DNA of 64,000 nucleotides from Galerina marginata (taxonomy: Eukaryota; Basidiomycota; Agaricomycetes; Agaricales; Galerinaceae), in NCBI GenBank assembly GCA_023014335.1, contig JAECYW010000023.1, positions 62,001-126,000 of the forward strand, written 5' to 3'. Below, one piece after another: positions 22,331 to 32,429 of the stretch. How positions within the stretch are numbered: the stretch's first letter is position 1; each line of letters starts with the position of its first letter. The position numbers were made by a program, and so were the translations under genes. The notes below the pieces were generated by a model. That model was not told the origin of the DNA. It saw only the letters and a program-made list of their open reading frames with translations, and did not search any database.

Positions 22331-24838
22331 TTGTATCTCCTTCCATTTATGACATCGTACTATTTACTGGAATGAATATGACCAGTCTAAACTAACCCAC
22401 CTGTATGTTCATTATACACGAAGGATAAATCAAGGTTTCTTCCAAGTCGTCAACATGTTAATTTTTTAATATTGTGGATAAGTGCTCAAGGAGGTTGAAA
22501 TATACTTGTGGTGTACCTACAGCGCGCTAGTGGCGTGAAGAAACAGAACAATTAAGCGGCGACAAATAAGGCTCTGAGGTGCAATTCGGGGTTCTGGAAG
22601 TCCAACAAAAATTGATGAAAGAAGAACGAGGGTTGAGGTACGAAGTCGGGAGCATTGAGCGAGGCTTTAAGAAAGCTAAGTTATCAAAATTGAGAAAGAA
22701 ACCTGGAGATGTAATTCACTGAGGTAGACGACGAGACTGGACGGTTTAAATGGTGTAGAAAAGTCAAAACTTGAAGGAAATACAAGTGAGATAGGGAGGT
22801 AGAAATCGAAGAAGGAAACAAGAATTGCGACTCAGTGAGTAAGAAGAGGTGGAATAATGAAAGTAAGGAAGAAAGAATATGGTGAACAACAAGGGAATGC
22901 TCGCGAGGATGAAATGGCCGTTATGGCTCTGTAAAATAAATTGTAGGAGGATTTTGAGAAGGGAGTTTGGGGAGACAAACCGTCATTGAATCCTCACTGG
23001 CCTCGCAACTTGGGGTTGAAGGTGGGGTAAAGTCAGCGCAATGTACAGTTGAAATGGGGAGTAAGAGACAATGTACGTATTGGCAGTACAAGCGACCTGC
23101 TGCAGCTCGCTGTGGGTGTCAATTCTTCATGCAGAAGTGGCGTAAAAAAGAGGCGGCGAGCGGAGCAGCATGTTAGCGAGGGATCTGCTAACAGGGAGAC
23201 GGCGGCGCCTGAGGCGACGGTCATGGTTGCAGGACTTCGAAGTGTCGCAAAAGGAGCCTATGACAGGCAGTGGCGAGGCGGTGAGTGGGGCTGGGCACCG
23301 TCGGTGAGCGGTGGCCAAAAGAGAAGGAATAGATTAGTGAAACAAGTCGCACAGACTTGTTTCACGACACACCTGAGGGGTCTACATTACCTGTCCTTTA
23401 GCCCTGTCACCCCACCAACCCACTTCATTGGCCCACTGCCCTCTGGTCGCAGGAAGTGTTGGCAATGTGGCGATGTCGTGGTGTGTTGATCCGTGCTGCT
23501 GGTTCGTGTGATGCGACGGCAGCCGTGAGAGCGCTGAGTCGGGGGCGTATTACACATAGTCGAGGAGAATGGGTGTCGGTAGTACGCAGCACCAACTGTA
23601 TGGCCGTCTTTGACGGCGACGGTCGTCGATTTCCGGCTACAGGGTAGTGGCCTGCATCCGAGACGTGGTACATGGTCGGTTGACCAGGTCATCTGGAATA
23701 TGTAGGTGATGGGTATGGAACATGTTGGGAGTGGGGCTTACCTGAACTGCGGCAGGCGAAAGATCGTAGGTGGTGCTGGTGAACGGTAGGTGGCGAACGG
23801 TATGATAAAGATTCAATATTCGACCTCGCTTGTTTGATCGCGTTGACACGTTCCGTCGATCACCTGACTTGTCCAACGCGCCGTTGCGGGAAAGTGGCTG
23901 TGTTAGGTGCGGAAAGCGGTACGGCGCTTATTGTGAAATTGGCTAAATCTGGGTTTTGAGGGCGCAGAGCACAGTGGCGCTCGTCAGAGACGTGGGCCAA
24001 CACTTTGAGCGACATATATACTCAACTCCACTTTTTTTTTTGGTAGTGCAGTCACCTTGGCAGACACCCCAGTTTCTTGCAACAGGTACTCAGGCGCGAA
24101 TTAGAAACTTAGACTTACGAATAAAATAAGCGAGGTCCCAGGCACGGCATAATCGACTGAAGGGAGATATTTTCGAGGCCCTTCAATGCCTCAAAATGTT
24201 ATATAGGAATGATCTCCTCTTTCGAGAGGTAATCACGGCAGCTGAGGTGATCAAGCTTGAGAAAGAGCCTTTACTGGATGAGGGAAGAGTTGACGAGGTA
24301 GATCTTACAATTGATTTTTCATGGGATAAGTTGGTGATTGACGACGACGACGGAGATGATTAATATTAGTATAGTGCACCTGAAACATAATCTATGCAAT
24401 GGTTTATCTCATTTCCTAACGTGTTCGGACATAGTCTGAGCCAAAACCAATGGTTCCTGTTGGGCTTGTAAGGCCCGTTTCTGAAAACGGGCCTGGCAAC
24501 ACGACCAGGCAGTCACATGATTTTTTTTCCCAGAGGCTGCGCTCTGTCACCTGCCGTCGGCGTGGAGTGCGCTACCTCGCATCTGGCACCCACCGTTAGT
24601 GAGGTCGCTGTAGCCTTTGGCCCAGTCCATCTCAGCAACCGTCGTCGAGGGCTTGATGTGTAATGTTCAAGGACAAGCCCCGACAGAATTAACAGCTCAG
24701 AGAGGCCGTATAGCTTTTACAACGCACTTTTTGGACCGCTGACAACTTCTAAAAGAAAATTCACTCATTTCAGGTTCAATATTTATACTACCTACGTTAT
24801 CTCTCACATGTGTACTCTGAACAAAGTAAATTCCAGTT
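22331..24838. other. Long intergenic region with likely old repeat relics
   Basis: No recognised gene. A stretch near 22570-22620 (GGCTCTGAGGTGC followed by TTCGGGG and CCAACAA) resembles 44250-44290, suggesting a dispersed repeat. The middle (23000-23900) is GC-rich with many short ORFs on both strands but none recognisable. A hairpin lies at 24471-24494. Confidence 0.4.
24471..24494. repeat. 10-bp inverted repeat, 4-nt loop
   Basis: AGGCCCGTTT / AAACGGGCCT around CTGA, followed directly by a weaker CCTGG...CCAGG pair. Could be part of a transposon end or an RNA hairpin; no gene is attached to it. Confidence 0.75.
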
Positions 24839-25957
24839 TCAGCAACCCATCTCATCATGACAGCCGTGATCGGAGTAGCAAGGTCGATATAAAGCTCGTT
24901 CAAAGTATGATGTGCCCATTGTGACGCGCATAATTATCACTGTTGGCATGATACCCTGAAGCAAATTATTAGTATATATGGCGTAAAGTATGGATGGACA
25001 TACATCTAGCATCACGATTGGACTGCTAACAGAATTGAACCACATATTTTGCAAGGCGAAAAGTATGAGCAAGATCGATTGAGAAATGACCAAGGGCATT
25101 CCTGACTCGATTAACGTCGAACTAAGCTCGGGGAGGTTCAATCTTTCTTTCCCGCTGGCTGGAGTGGCGTGCATAACCTCACGATGCACCAGTGCAAGCC
25201 GAAGAATGATTAATCCCGTAACGATGCTATTCACCATGAGTGAGGTGAAAAATGATGCCACGCCCAGTGGGACAAACCAGTCGGCTACATCTGGGGCGCC
25301 TTTGATCAGAGCTATCTTCTCTCCATCCAAAGTAATGAAAATACCTTGAATTGGGCATTAGTCGGTAAATAATGCAATTGATAAACCAGACTTGACGAAC
25401 AGAATGAAGTCAAAGCCAGAACTGACGGGATAATCACAAAACGTAGTTTTCCATCCCACATTTTCCAACAGCGATGGATCTTTGCACAAGAATTGGTAAA
25501 GCTGAATTTAACGTTATGTTACTGTCGTACGTACCAGGGTACCTTGGGAAACAAAATTTATGCAGAAATATAACGTACTTGTAGCGAGATTCATATATAA
25601 TATGAAGGTTTCGATGTTTGGATATGCCGGATGAAACTGAAGTAAATGTCAGTTTATATCCCGTCAGGATAGAAGGAATGAATGCAACCCACTAAAACCA
25701 TGAACTGTTGCGTAAATTCGATGCAGACAAAGGAGGTACATAATATAAACAATGCCAACAAAGGGTCTACAAGACGGTTTCCAGCAGATTTCTCCCGAAT
25801 ATTTGAGTACAAAAAAAATACCATGCAGTATATACCTATGCAAAACCAAGAGTTAAAAACGAAAAAAAAAAAGATCAGAAAATGGTGGAAGCATGCCGTA
25901 AAAGAGTCCCTCAAGAGTAGTTCCGAGAATGGCTTCGGGTGTCGTGAGGGTTGTCAT
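24839..25957 (-). CDS. Seven-TM Agaricomycete membrane protein, copy 2
   Basis: Six exons, 25957-25897, 25835-25693, 25636-25535, 25479-25392, 25344-25004 and 24955-24839, total 283 residues starting MTTLTTPEAILGTTLEG. Intron phases match the paralogue at 21128-22330, and the shared segments are YCMVFFLYSNIREKSAG, IHRCWKMWDGK, FVPLGVASF, LIESGMPLVISQS and GIMPTVIIMRVTMGTS. The first intron appears to start with GC (GCATGC) rather than GT, which a gene finder may miss. The intron at 25391-25345 has a weak GTCTGG donor. The C-terminus (RPCYSDHGCHDEMGC) is short and differs from the Ser/Thr-rich tail of copy 1. Function unknown. Confidence 0.7.
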
Positions 25958-26404
25958 TATTCGGCGCACGTCTACTGGAATGACTCCGCTCAACCAGCCA
26001 TTTATACCGTACTGCCCGCTTCCTTGATGTTCCAATTTGAATTCCCGGCAGAAATTTGAACTGAGAGCTGTGGGATTAACGCCATATTTTTTGTTAGCAC
26101 AATGATTGAGTGTTTCGTCAAGTATACTGTAACTTGACGCGTGTTTTTAATTATCAGATCGGTTAGATATCTGTGACTTACAACTTGAGCCAATGCCATT
26201 CGTGTTTATAATGGACAACATGGAAAAATCAAATCGCACCGGACAGCAACCGGGATAGATGGATGGACGAGTCAATCGTGGGTATCAATGTTCTCAATCA
26301 TCCTCATTTTGCCTGAACTTTAAAACTGGGATAAATTTATTTCCATCACTTGATCATCTAAGATCGAAGAATCACAAATATCAATTGTCAAATTCCACTT
26401 TATT
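25958..26404. other. Intergenic between two minus-strand genes
   Basis: AT-rich. Probably holds the promoter of the seven-TM gene and the 3' UTR of the UstYa-like gene. No recognised ORF. Confidence 0.5.
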
Positions 26405-27101
26405 CTACTCGTCTTTCAAAATCTCTCCCTCCATCAAAAATGGAACACCATCCCATTTTGCGTCATTCTGAATAGCAAAGGCCCGAACTTGTGCCCAATT
26501 TCTGCACCGATGAGTCGCCTCAAACCCTGCACGCGGTATTGTTCGATTATGTTCACCCACTGGAATCAGGGAATCGTCGGCTCTGCAGAGAATGCTTTGT
26601 CGTATGAACTGGAAGCAATGATTATCGTGGCCTATTTTTGCCTTTAAAATCTCCGGATCAGTTTCGAGACCGTCTCTGGCGACAGTGTAAGAAAATCTTA
26701 TGGCGTTTACGCAGTGGAGCTGATGGTAGAGCGCCACTGAGAATGCGCGACCTTTTGGTCCCAGTCGTACAAAACCACGTTTTGCAGGCATAGTGTCTGC
26801 CCAGGCATCATCGTCAATAAGGGAAAATTGACGATTCTCCTGGACGACGACGGATACTTGTTCAAAGGCCCCAGGTACCTTTTCGAGGTACGGTTCATCC
26901 TCTGAGTAGATATCACTCTCAGTCTTCGGGAGGGTAATTGTAGTTGGACGCACCATGTATACCACGATTGTCTTGAGATACAAGCTGAGTCAAAAGCCGC
27001 TGTTGATATGCCATAAGGGACACCTCGGCGAGACCTAGAATGAGGGATAGAGTCGCCACAATCCCCGCCACAATCCATGCTACAACCGTTACGGACTTCA
27101 T
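26405..27101 (-). CDS. UstYa-like (DUF3328) oxidase-type protein
   Basis: Two exons, 27101-26954 and 26901-26405, give 214 residues. Residues 5-28 are a single N-terminal membrane anchor (VAWIVAGIVATLSLILGLA). The family's two H-x-x-H-C motifs are both complete: HQLHC at 109-113 and HDNHC at 141-145, followed by FIRQSILCRADDSL. UstYa-type proteins take part in oxidative cyclisation or chlorination of peptides in the ustiloxin and cyclochlorotine pathways and occur in many fungal peptide clusters. The substrate here is unknown. The 53-nt intron removes an out-of-frame bridge between the anchor and the body. A second UstYa-like gene lies 620 bp upstream in the same orientation. Confidence 0.85.
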
Positions 27102-27723
27102 TATGTTCCTTCTTTCTAAAGCAAACTGGACTCTCTTTAAGCTTATATCTGTATTTAAAACCGAATCATAAATCTCACGACGCGATGATACGAGGACGCA
27201 TCGGAGTTCACCAAATCGTGTATGCCTGGATATTTTGTGCCGATTTGAGGATGGTGAATTTGAAATATTTTTAATTTCTATGCTTACCGGGGATACTCAG
27301 TCGGTTCAGGAGTTAATGTGTCTCGTTTCAGATGAGAAGACGTTGATGAAAGCTATACTCAGCGTCACCGCCCCGTGCGCAGCTTCGATCAAGCTGATAT
27401 ACAAGGATAGAACGCAATAGGGTCTTTCAACTCCTTTCTAAAAATTTCGTCTAAATGTACGCACGTCTTTACAATCATGAATACCCGATTCATGGTTTTC
27501 GGTGATAAATCGTCGCGTATTTTTATTTTCCCCCTGATACTCCCTGTCTACACAAGGTTGGAATATCCAGCGATCGTTGTCCATAGCCAGCTTAGATAGC
27601 CACTGTTATACCAAGGACCAGTGCAAAAGTGGCGAATATGTCATGGTTAATTTTCGTACTTCGAATATTCACTGAAGCGTCAACGTATTCACAGTAAATT
27701 TCTCTCCTCGATGACTAGTAACA
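27102..27723. other. Intergenic between the two UstYa-like genes
   Basis: No recognised ORF; likely the promoter of the downstream UstYa-like gene plus 3' UTR of the next. Confidence 0.5.
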
Positions 27724-28343
27724 TTAAACTTCCCATCTATCTACTGCCAACTCTAGTTTCTGCCAGTCCCTGCATCTATGTGCAACACCTGATCCGGACG
27801 CTCCTGGGAGGATCAAGCCGTCTGACCCCATTGTAAGAATTGTGGGCTCAAGAGTGATGTCAGCATTGCACATTATATGCTGTCGAAGTTGTTCGATGCA
27901 AATTTCCGTTTCTTCATAGACTGTAGGAGCCAGCTTCGGCCTACCTGCGTGGTAGGACAGATATGCAATCCGGATGACATTTAAGCAATGCAGTTGCTGT
28001 TGCATCGAGATGACATATGTCCCGCCAGATTGGGCGTTCAGTCGGAAAACCTTTGCTTGGAGCACTTCCCATTCTTCGTCGGATGTGATGTGGAAAAGGT
28101 CGTTTCTGAAGACAAGAACAACTTGATCGGTGTTGTCCCAAAAAAATTCCTGTGCATTTTTAGGTGAATCTATTCGTAAGAATATCAGACTATAATGTTT
28201 GGATACTTTATATTAGACTTACCTGAGATATTGTGCCGCGTAAGCGTGAGCTGAGTTTGATACAAACGCCTGAGGAGGAGAACGGTTGTAAAGGCCGAGA
28301 TCACAAACATAGCTGCAATAGCAGCAGTTGGGAAGCGTTTCAT
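27724..28343 (-). CDS. UstYa-like protein with degenerate metal motifs
   Basis: Two exons, 28343-28223 and 28169-27724, give 188 residues. Residues 5-25 form an N-terminal anchor (TAAIAAMFVISAFTTVLLLR). The body matches the UstYa layout (DEEWEVLQAKVFRL, GGTYVISM, then CLNVIRIAYLSYHAG, IEQLRQHIMCNADITLEP and the closing HRCRDWQKLE). In the first motif only the second His and the Cys remain (Q98-x-x-H101-C102); in the second both His are gone (E127-x-x-I130-C131). With three of four His lost, it may be catalytically altered or a partner subunit of the intact neighbour at 26405-27101. The gene is otherwise intact, so the loss looks tolerated, not decayed. Confidence 0.8.
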
Positions 28344-28866
28344 GTTTGATGGGGTACGCTATCTCGAATTTCAGTCCAGCAGGTCAAACTTTGAGAGATA
28401 TAACGGACGGTAAGGTGATGAAATCGACCTCTTTATCATCCATTTGGCAGATCTTTCTGGCATATACTAGACACCAGTTATCTGATAGAAACCGGACCGA
28501 TAATAACTCATTCGTTCACCGCTCCAAGCAATTAATTTATGGTGGCTATAGCGCCCACAGCTTCTATCCCCATTTGGGTCACTGTCAAAACTGGGCGATG
28601 TGTCAGTGATTTTTCTTTCGATCATACTTCTGGATATTCTCGGTTGTATGACTGATCTCTTCATTATACTAGCTTATACATCTGTCTTGTCCAAACGAAA
28701 AGGTTGGATTGCTTTTCCGGTCACACCTGGCCCTCCAGCTGATCGAGTCACTTCTATACCTAACAATTACTTGATTGTCAATATGTGAATATCAGATTCG
28801 GATAAGGAAAATAGTCAATTGCTTAAATATCGGAGGTGGGGCTCTCACTAAATCCATCGAACCAAA
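28344..28866. other. Divergent intergenic region
   Basis: Lies between the start of the UstYa-like gene (-) and the start of the UstYa-type fragment (+). No recognised ORF; may carry a shared promoter. Confidence 0.45.
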
Positions 28867-29190
28867 TGCCCAAAGGATATCAGAAGGTTGATCAGGACGA
28901 CGAAAACCACAAGACTTCGTTGGCACAGTCGGCCGAATTTACCATAAGCAAGAGAATTATTCTCTGCTTCCTTGCTCTTACGCTCTTCAACATGGTATTA
29001 GCTGGCGCAGCCATACACTACTCACTGCAATTGACCCGGTCGTTGCAGAAATATGCAGAGAAGGACCTTGCATCCCTCCGTCGCATAGATCCGTTCAACG
29101 GAGAATATGTCTCCTTGTCTTCCAGTAAGAGCTTCACATTTATTGTATTTTCAAATTACTTGAGATGCTTCAGATGAATATTGATTGACT
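28867..29190 (+). pseudogene. N-terminal fragment resembling a UstYa-like protein
   Basis: An ORF starting MPKGYQKVDQDDENHKTS, with a transmembrane segment (IILCFLALTLFNMVLAGAAI) and then YSLQLTRSLQKYAEKDLASL, has the acidic leader, anchor and linker typical of UstYa-type proteins. After a GTAAGA donor at about 29126 the only close acceptor leads to an early stop (29189). No H-x-x-H-C motif is found downstream; the nearest hint is a DHC at about 29498 in an unlinked ORF. It is therefore either a truncated relic or a small membrane protein of its own. Confidence 0.45.
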
Positions 29191-31075
29191 TCTTATTACG
29201 TTGCGGGAGAGCCCAGCAAGACGGAAAGAATGCAGGTGACTATCTCGCAGCCTCATACAATGATTGACCTCATCCCCGCTTTTGTACTTTTAAGGATTTA
29301 AATTACCAACCGAGCATTAAGGTCAACGCTTGTATTGGTTAATAGCTTCTATTCTGTGTGATATTGCATCAATTTAATTTGCTGAAGACCAACTCGGTGA
29401 AGCTTGACTGGAAGTATGCATCAATTTCCGACGTGCAATGTAAAGGGTATGACGCCGAAAGTACTAGACCCAGAAGTGAAGGTTAAATTTTGGAAAGACC
29501 ATTGCAATACTGCTCGACGTCTAAAAAAAAACAGCCACACCACGCCGAGGCAGGGAGAGCAGGTCATGAGAACATTGAGAAGGCACCAAACTTAACATAT
29601 GAATCACACAGACCGTCATGAAAAATCTTTCGGTTTTAATAACGTCCAGTAAATCTGAGTTACTATCAGGCAACTGGTAACCGATGAACGGATTCTTGAT
29701 TGAGTTATATCAAATGAGCTGCGGAATGAAGAGATGGATCAGCGCTTTCTTTTGCAGCGCTTCGAAAGGCTTCTATTACTCCTCTTAGTCCCAATGCAAA
29801 ATTGGATTCTGTCTGTCTGTCTTCGGTAGTACAAAATGCATGGTCAATTTATCTCAGAATGGGTCATGATTATATTACGACGCAAGTAATGTAGAAAAAC
29901 GGTCCATGTCCTACCAGATATATTGTGAATGATTTGAGTTCTCATTTCTCACATTTTACCCACTGGCTGGAAAGCTCAAAGTTAGGTCAAAAATTAGATG
30001 GAATATCGTTCCAAGGACATAACAACAGGCCTCGTGCATCACCGCACAACCCCAAGGAACGGTAAAAAGCCCCATACTATCTTGAGAGTAATCTAAATAT
30101 CTCAGATTAAACGTGCTAGTACAGAATTACAATGCGAAATTTGTAAATTTAAAGCGCTCAACCATTCCTTCGGGATCTCCGTGAGTAACGGTATGTCGTA
30201 GACCAAGTGAATGTGAGTAATTGTCTTGAGGCCAATCATTTGATCCCCCTTGACGATGAGTGCTATTCATGTTATCGCGATGATAGAGGGGATTACAGTG
30301 CTCACAGCATCGCGATTTTATTTGGCGCGAGTTATTCGTGTCTAGATCGATAAGCCCATCATGGTTGGAAAAAACTCGCAGTCTGTCCATCGGTCAAGTG
30401 ATTAAGGTAGCGGGTTAAGTTCTGCTACCGCTGCTTACCCCAAAAGTTGACATTCACGTTCAAGTGATGTGATATTAGGGTATTCGAGAAAACTTGCTGA
30501 TATGGCACACGTCCAACGTCTGAAATGCCTGTCTTTGGCCATGTACCGTGACAGTCGTGGCAAGATACCCAGAGCCTAACCGAAGAGCTTGAGTCAGTTA
30601 AAGTTCGAGACAATTTAGGAAGAATACACATTCCCAGAGATAATCACCGTTCTATCAAATTGCGAGGCCTGTCGTCGAACAAAGATCCAAAGGATGCCAA
30701 TGAATTATCACTTTACTAATACGGCTAACGGGCTCGGAAGATCATGCATTTCATCAGGCGATGGGGATGGAGGGATGGTTTAATTTTGACTTCGAGAATA
30801 CACATGAGCCACCATGAAAAAGTACTTGAATGTCAATCGCCCGTCCAGCGTTGGTCAGTGGGACTTTGAACTCGAGTTTGGACGTGTCATTGATACGTAC
30901 CCAATTCAGATTTAAACGGGTTCCAAGAAGACTGCCCGATGAGATGCCACCTGGATTAAAAAAAAGTTCGAACACTCTTAAAATCCAAGAGTATATAAGA
31001 GGGCTGGGATGGAAGAAAAATTATCAGTTCACACCGAGAGCTATTCTTCTAACAACAGACACGATACCAGTCGCA
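29191..31075. other. Intergenic, AT-rich, no recognised gene
   Basis: Short ORFs on both strands (for example 30631-30425 and 30975-30754, minus) have no recognisable domain. The right end carries a TATA element at 30992-30998. Confidence 0.45.
30992..30998 (+). promoter_or_regulatory. TATA box for the small secreted ORF
   Basis: TATATAA lies 78 bp before the ATG at 31076, followed by an A/C-rich leader. Confidence 0.5.
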
Positions 31076-31435
31076 ATGCGCTTCACTATTACCTCACTCT
31101 TGACAATTCTTTCCTTGGCGTTCCTCGCCTTCGGAATGTCTCCTAACGTAAAACGAGGTTGATTATCATTCAAATTTTTTCCTATTTTCAAGAAATTTAT
31201 AAATGCGCTCGTTTTCAGAACCGATTCTGAAGTTGCAGGAAAGCAGCAAAAGCGAACCCCATCGCGCGAATATGGTTCCTACCTGAAGAATAATCATTTC
31301 ACTATCAGCTGCTTTCTCGAAACTCGATGGAAAATGACCCGTACGCATTGGATGATATGGGTGAATACTGATAATGCACTGTCTGGACACATAATTTGGG
31401 GCAAAAAATTTAGCCGTCGAATGAAAGATAGTTAA
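31076..31435 (+). CDS. Possible small secreted protein
   Basis: Exon 1 (31076-31147) encodes a clear signal peptide, MRFTITSLLTILSLAFLAFG. If unspliced, the ORF ends after 28 codons (MSPNVKRG). A 45-nt intron with a good GTAAAA donor (31148-31192) keeps the frame and gives 104 residues, with a dibasic KR site in exon 2 (GKQQKRTPSREYG). I recognise no family. Its nearness to two UstYa-like genes and its secretory start are what a precursor for a UstYa-modified peptide would show, but the repeated KR-flanked cores usual in such precursors are missing. A decayed or unrelated gene is equally possible. Confidence 0.35.
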
Positions 31436-32429
31436 CTCTGATCGTGTGGTTTATTTGACCGCAAATAAGGACCTTAGTATAGGTAGTTATCGGACGAATG
31501 CGGGGACAAAGAATTTGGTTCATGCTCTGCATTGCGTAACGGCTAACACCCTTTGAGTGCATGTTCGCGCACAACAGTTTGATGCGCACGCCGGGACGTA
31601 CTGAGTCGGTTACCTGAGCATTAAGCGCCGGCGTAGAGACGCCGCACAGTCAGCTCAGCTAGCCTATATCCACCAGTGCCATCAGCGCAGAATGACATTC
31701 CACCGGTCCTTCCTAATTTGGAAGGTCCGGCAAGTTCCACCGCTTTCTCGGTGACACGTTTCTCTTTCGACTGCCTCACCTACCGCCACGGTCAGCCAGC
31801 ATTTTTTCCCTACTCTACATTTGGCGTCGCAGAAAAGAGATCTCGACATCCTAGGTGACCATGGTACACACGTAAGTTCATATAGTGAATGTATACTTCA
31901 GAGGGAGTATCAGCTTACCGTTAACCTGCAACCCACAGCTTGCATTTGGTGCATCGCGACGCAGGAGGAGATCGATCTCGTCGATTACCGTACTCTAACC
32001 GTCATCCACGCACAAGTTGTCTTTATCGACCTTCGAGATCCCTTTTTTACGGAGCCGTAAGGGCTCGCCAACCCAGGCTTCAGGCCTCAGGCCTCAACGT
32101 TGCAACTCTTATGTTAATGTTTGGAAGAGTCGACGGTCATGAGCTGCAGAGAATCGTTTGTTTGTAGAGCAGGTTCGTCATCATTACGGTTCACCCTTGT
32201 CGTCTTCTTCATCCTCACTCTCGTCTTCAGTGTCCTTCTCTCTGTCGTTGGTTAAGCTTTGTACTGGTTCGTTGTCGTTGGTCGTTGTCGTTGAAGATAT
32301 GATTGTGAGTTGTGAGTTTGAAAGGGTTCGAATGTTGGATCGCCGCTGACCGTACTGCAATCCTCGTAGAAAGCCCATCAGAAATGGGTGAAGCTGCAGC
32401 ATCGTGGTCCTTTTCGACGACCCCTGGGA
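31436..32429. other. Intergenic, no recognised gene
   Basis: Contains an imperfect inverted repeat around 31704-31731 (CCGGTCCTTCC / GGAAGGTCCGG). From about 32200 the sequence turns TCCTCG/TCGTTG-rich, like the upstream region of the coiled-coil gene at 13324-13560. Confidence 0.4.

Noticed and set aside
29404..29595. 63-codon ORF with DHC near the UstYa fragment, as its second motif
   Set aside because: Only a single His-Cys pair, no neighbouring LRQ-type text, and no splice path from the fragment.
31704..31731. Imperfect inverted repeat as a MITE end
   Set aside because: Only about 11 bp per arm with a mismatch and no target duplication.
32320..32335. GTTCGAAT as a tRNA T-loop
   Set aside because: No acceptor stem or anticodon arm fits around it; no tRNA could be folded by eye in this window.
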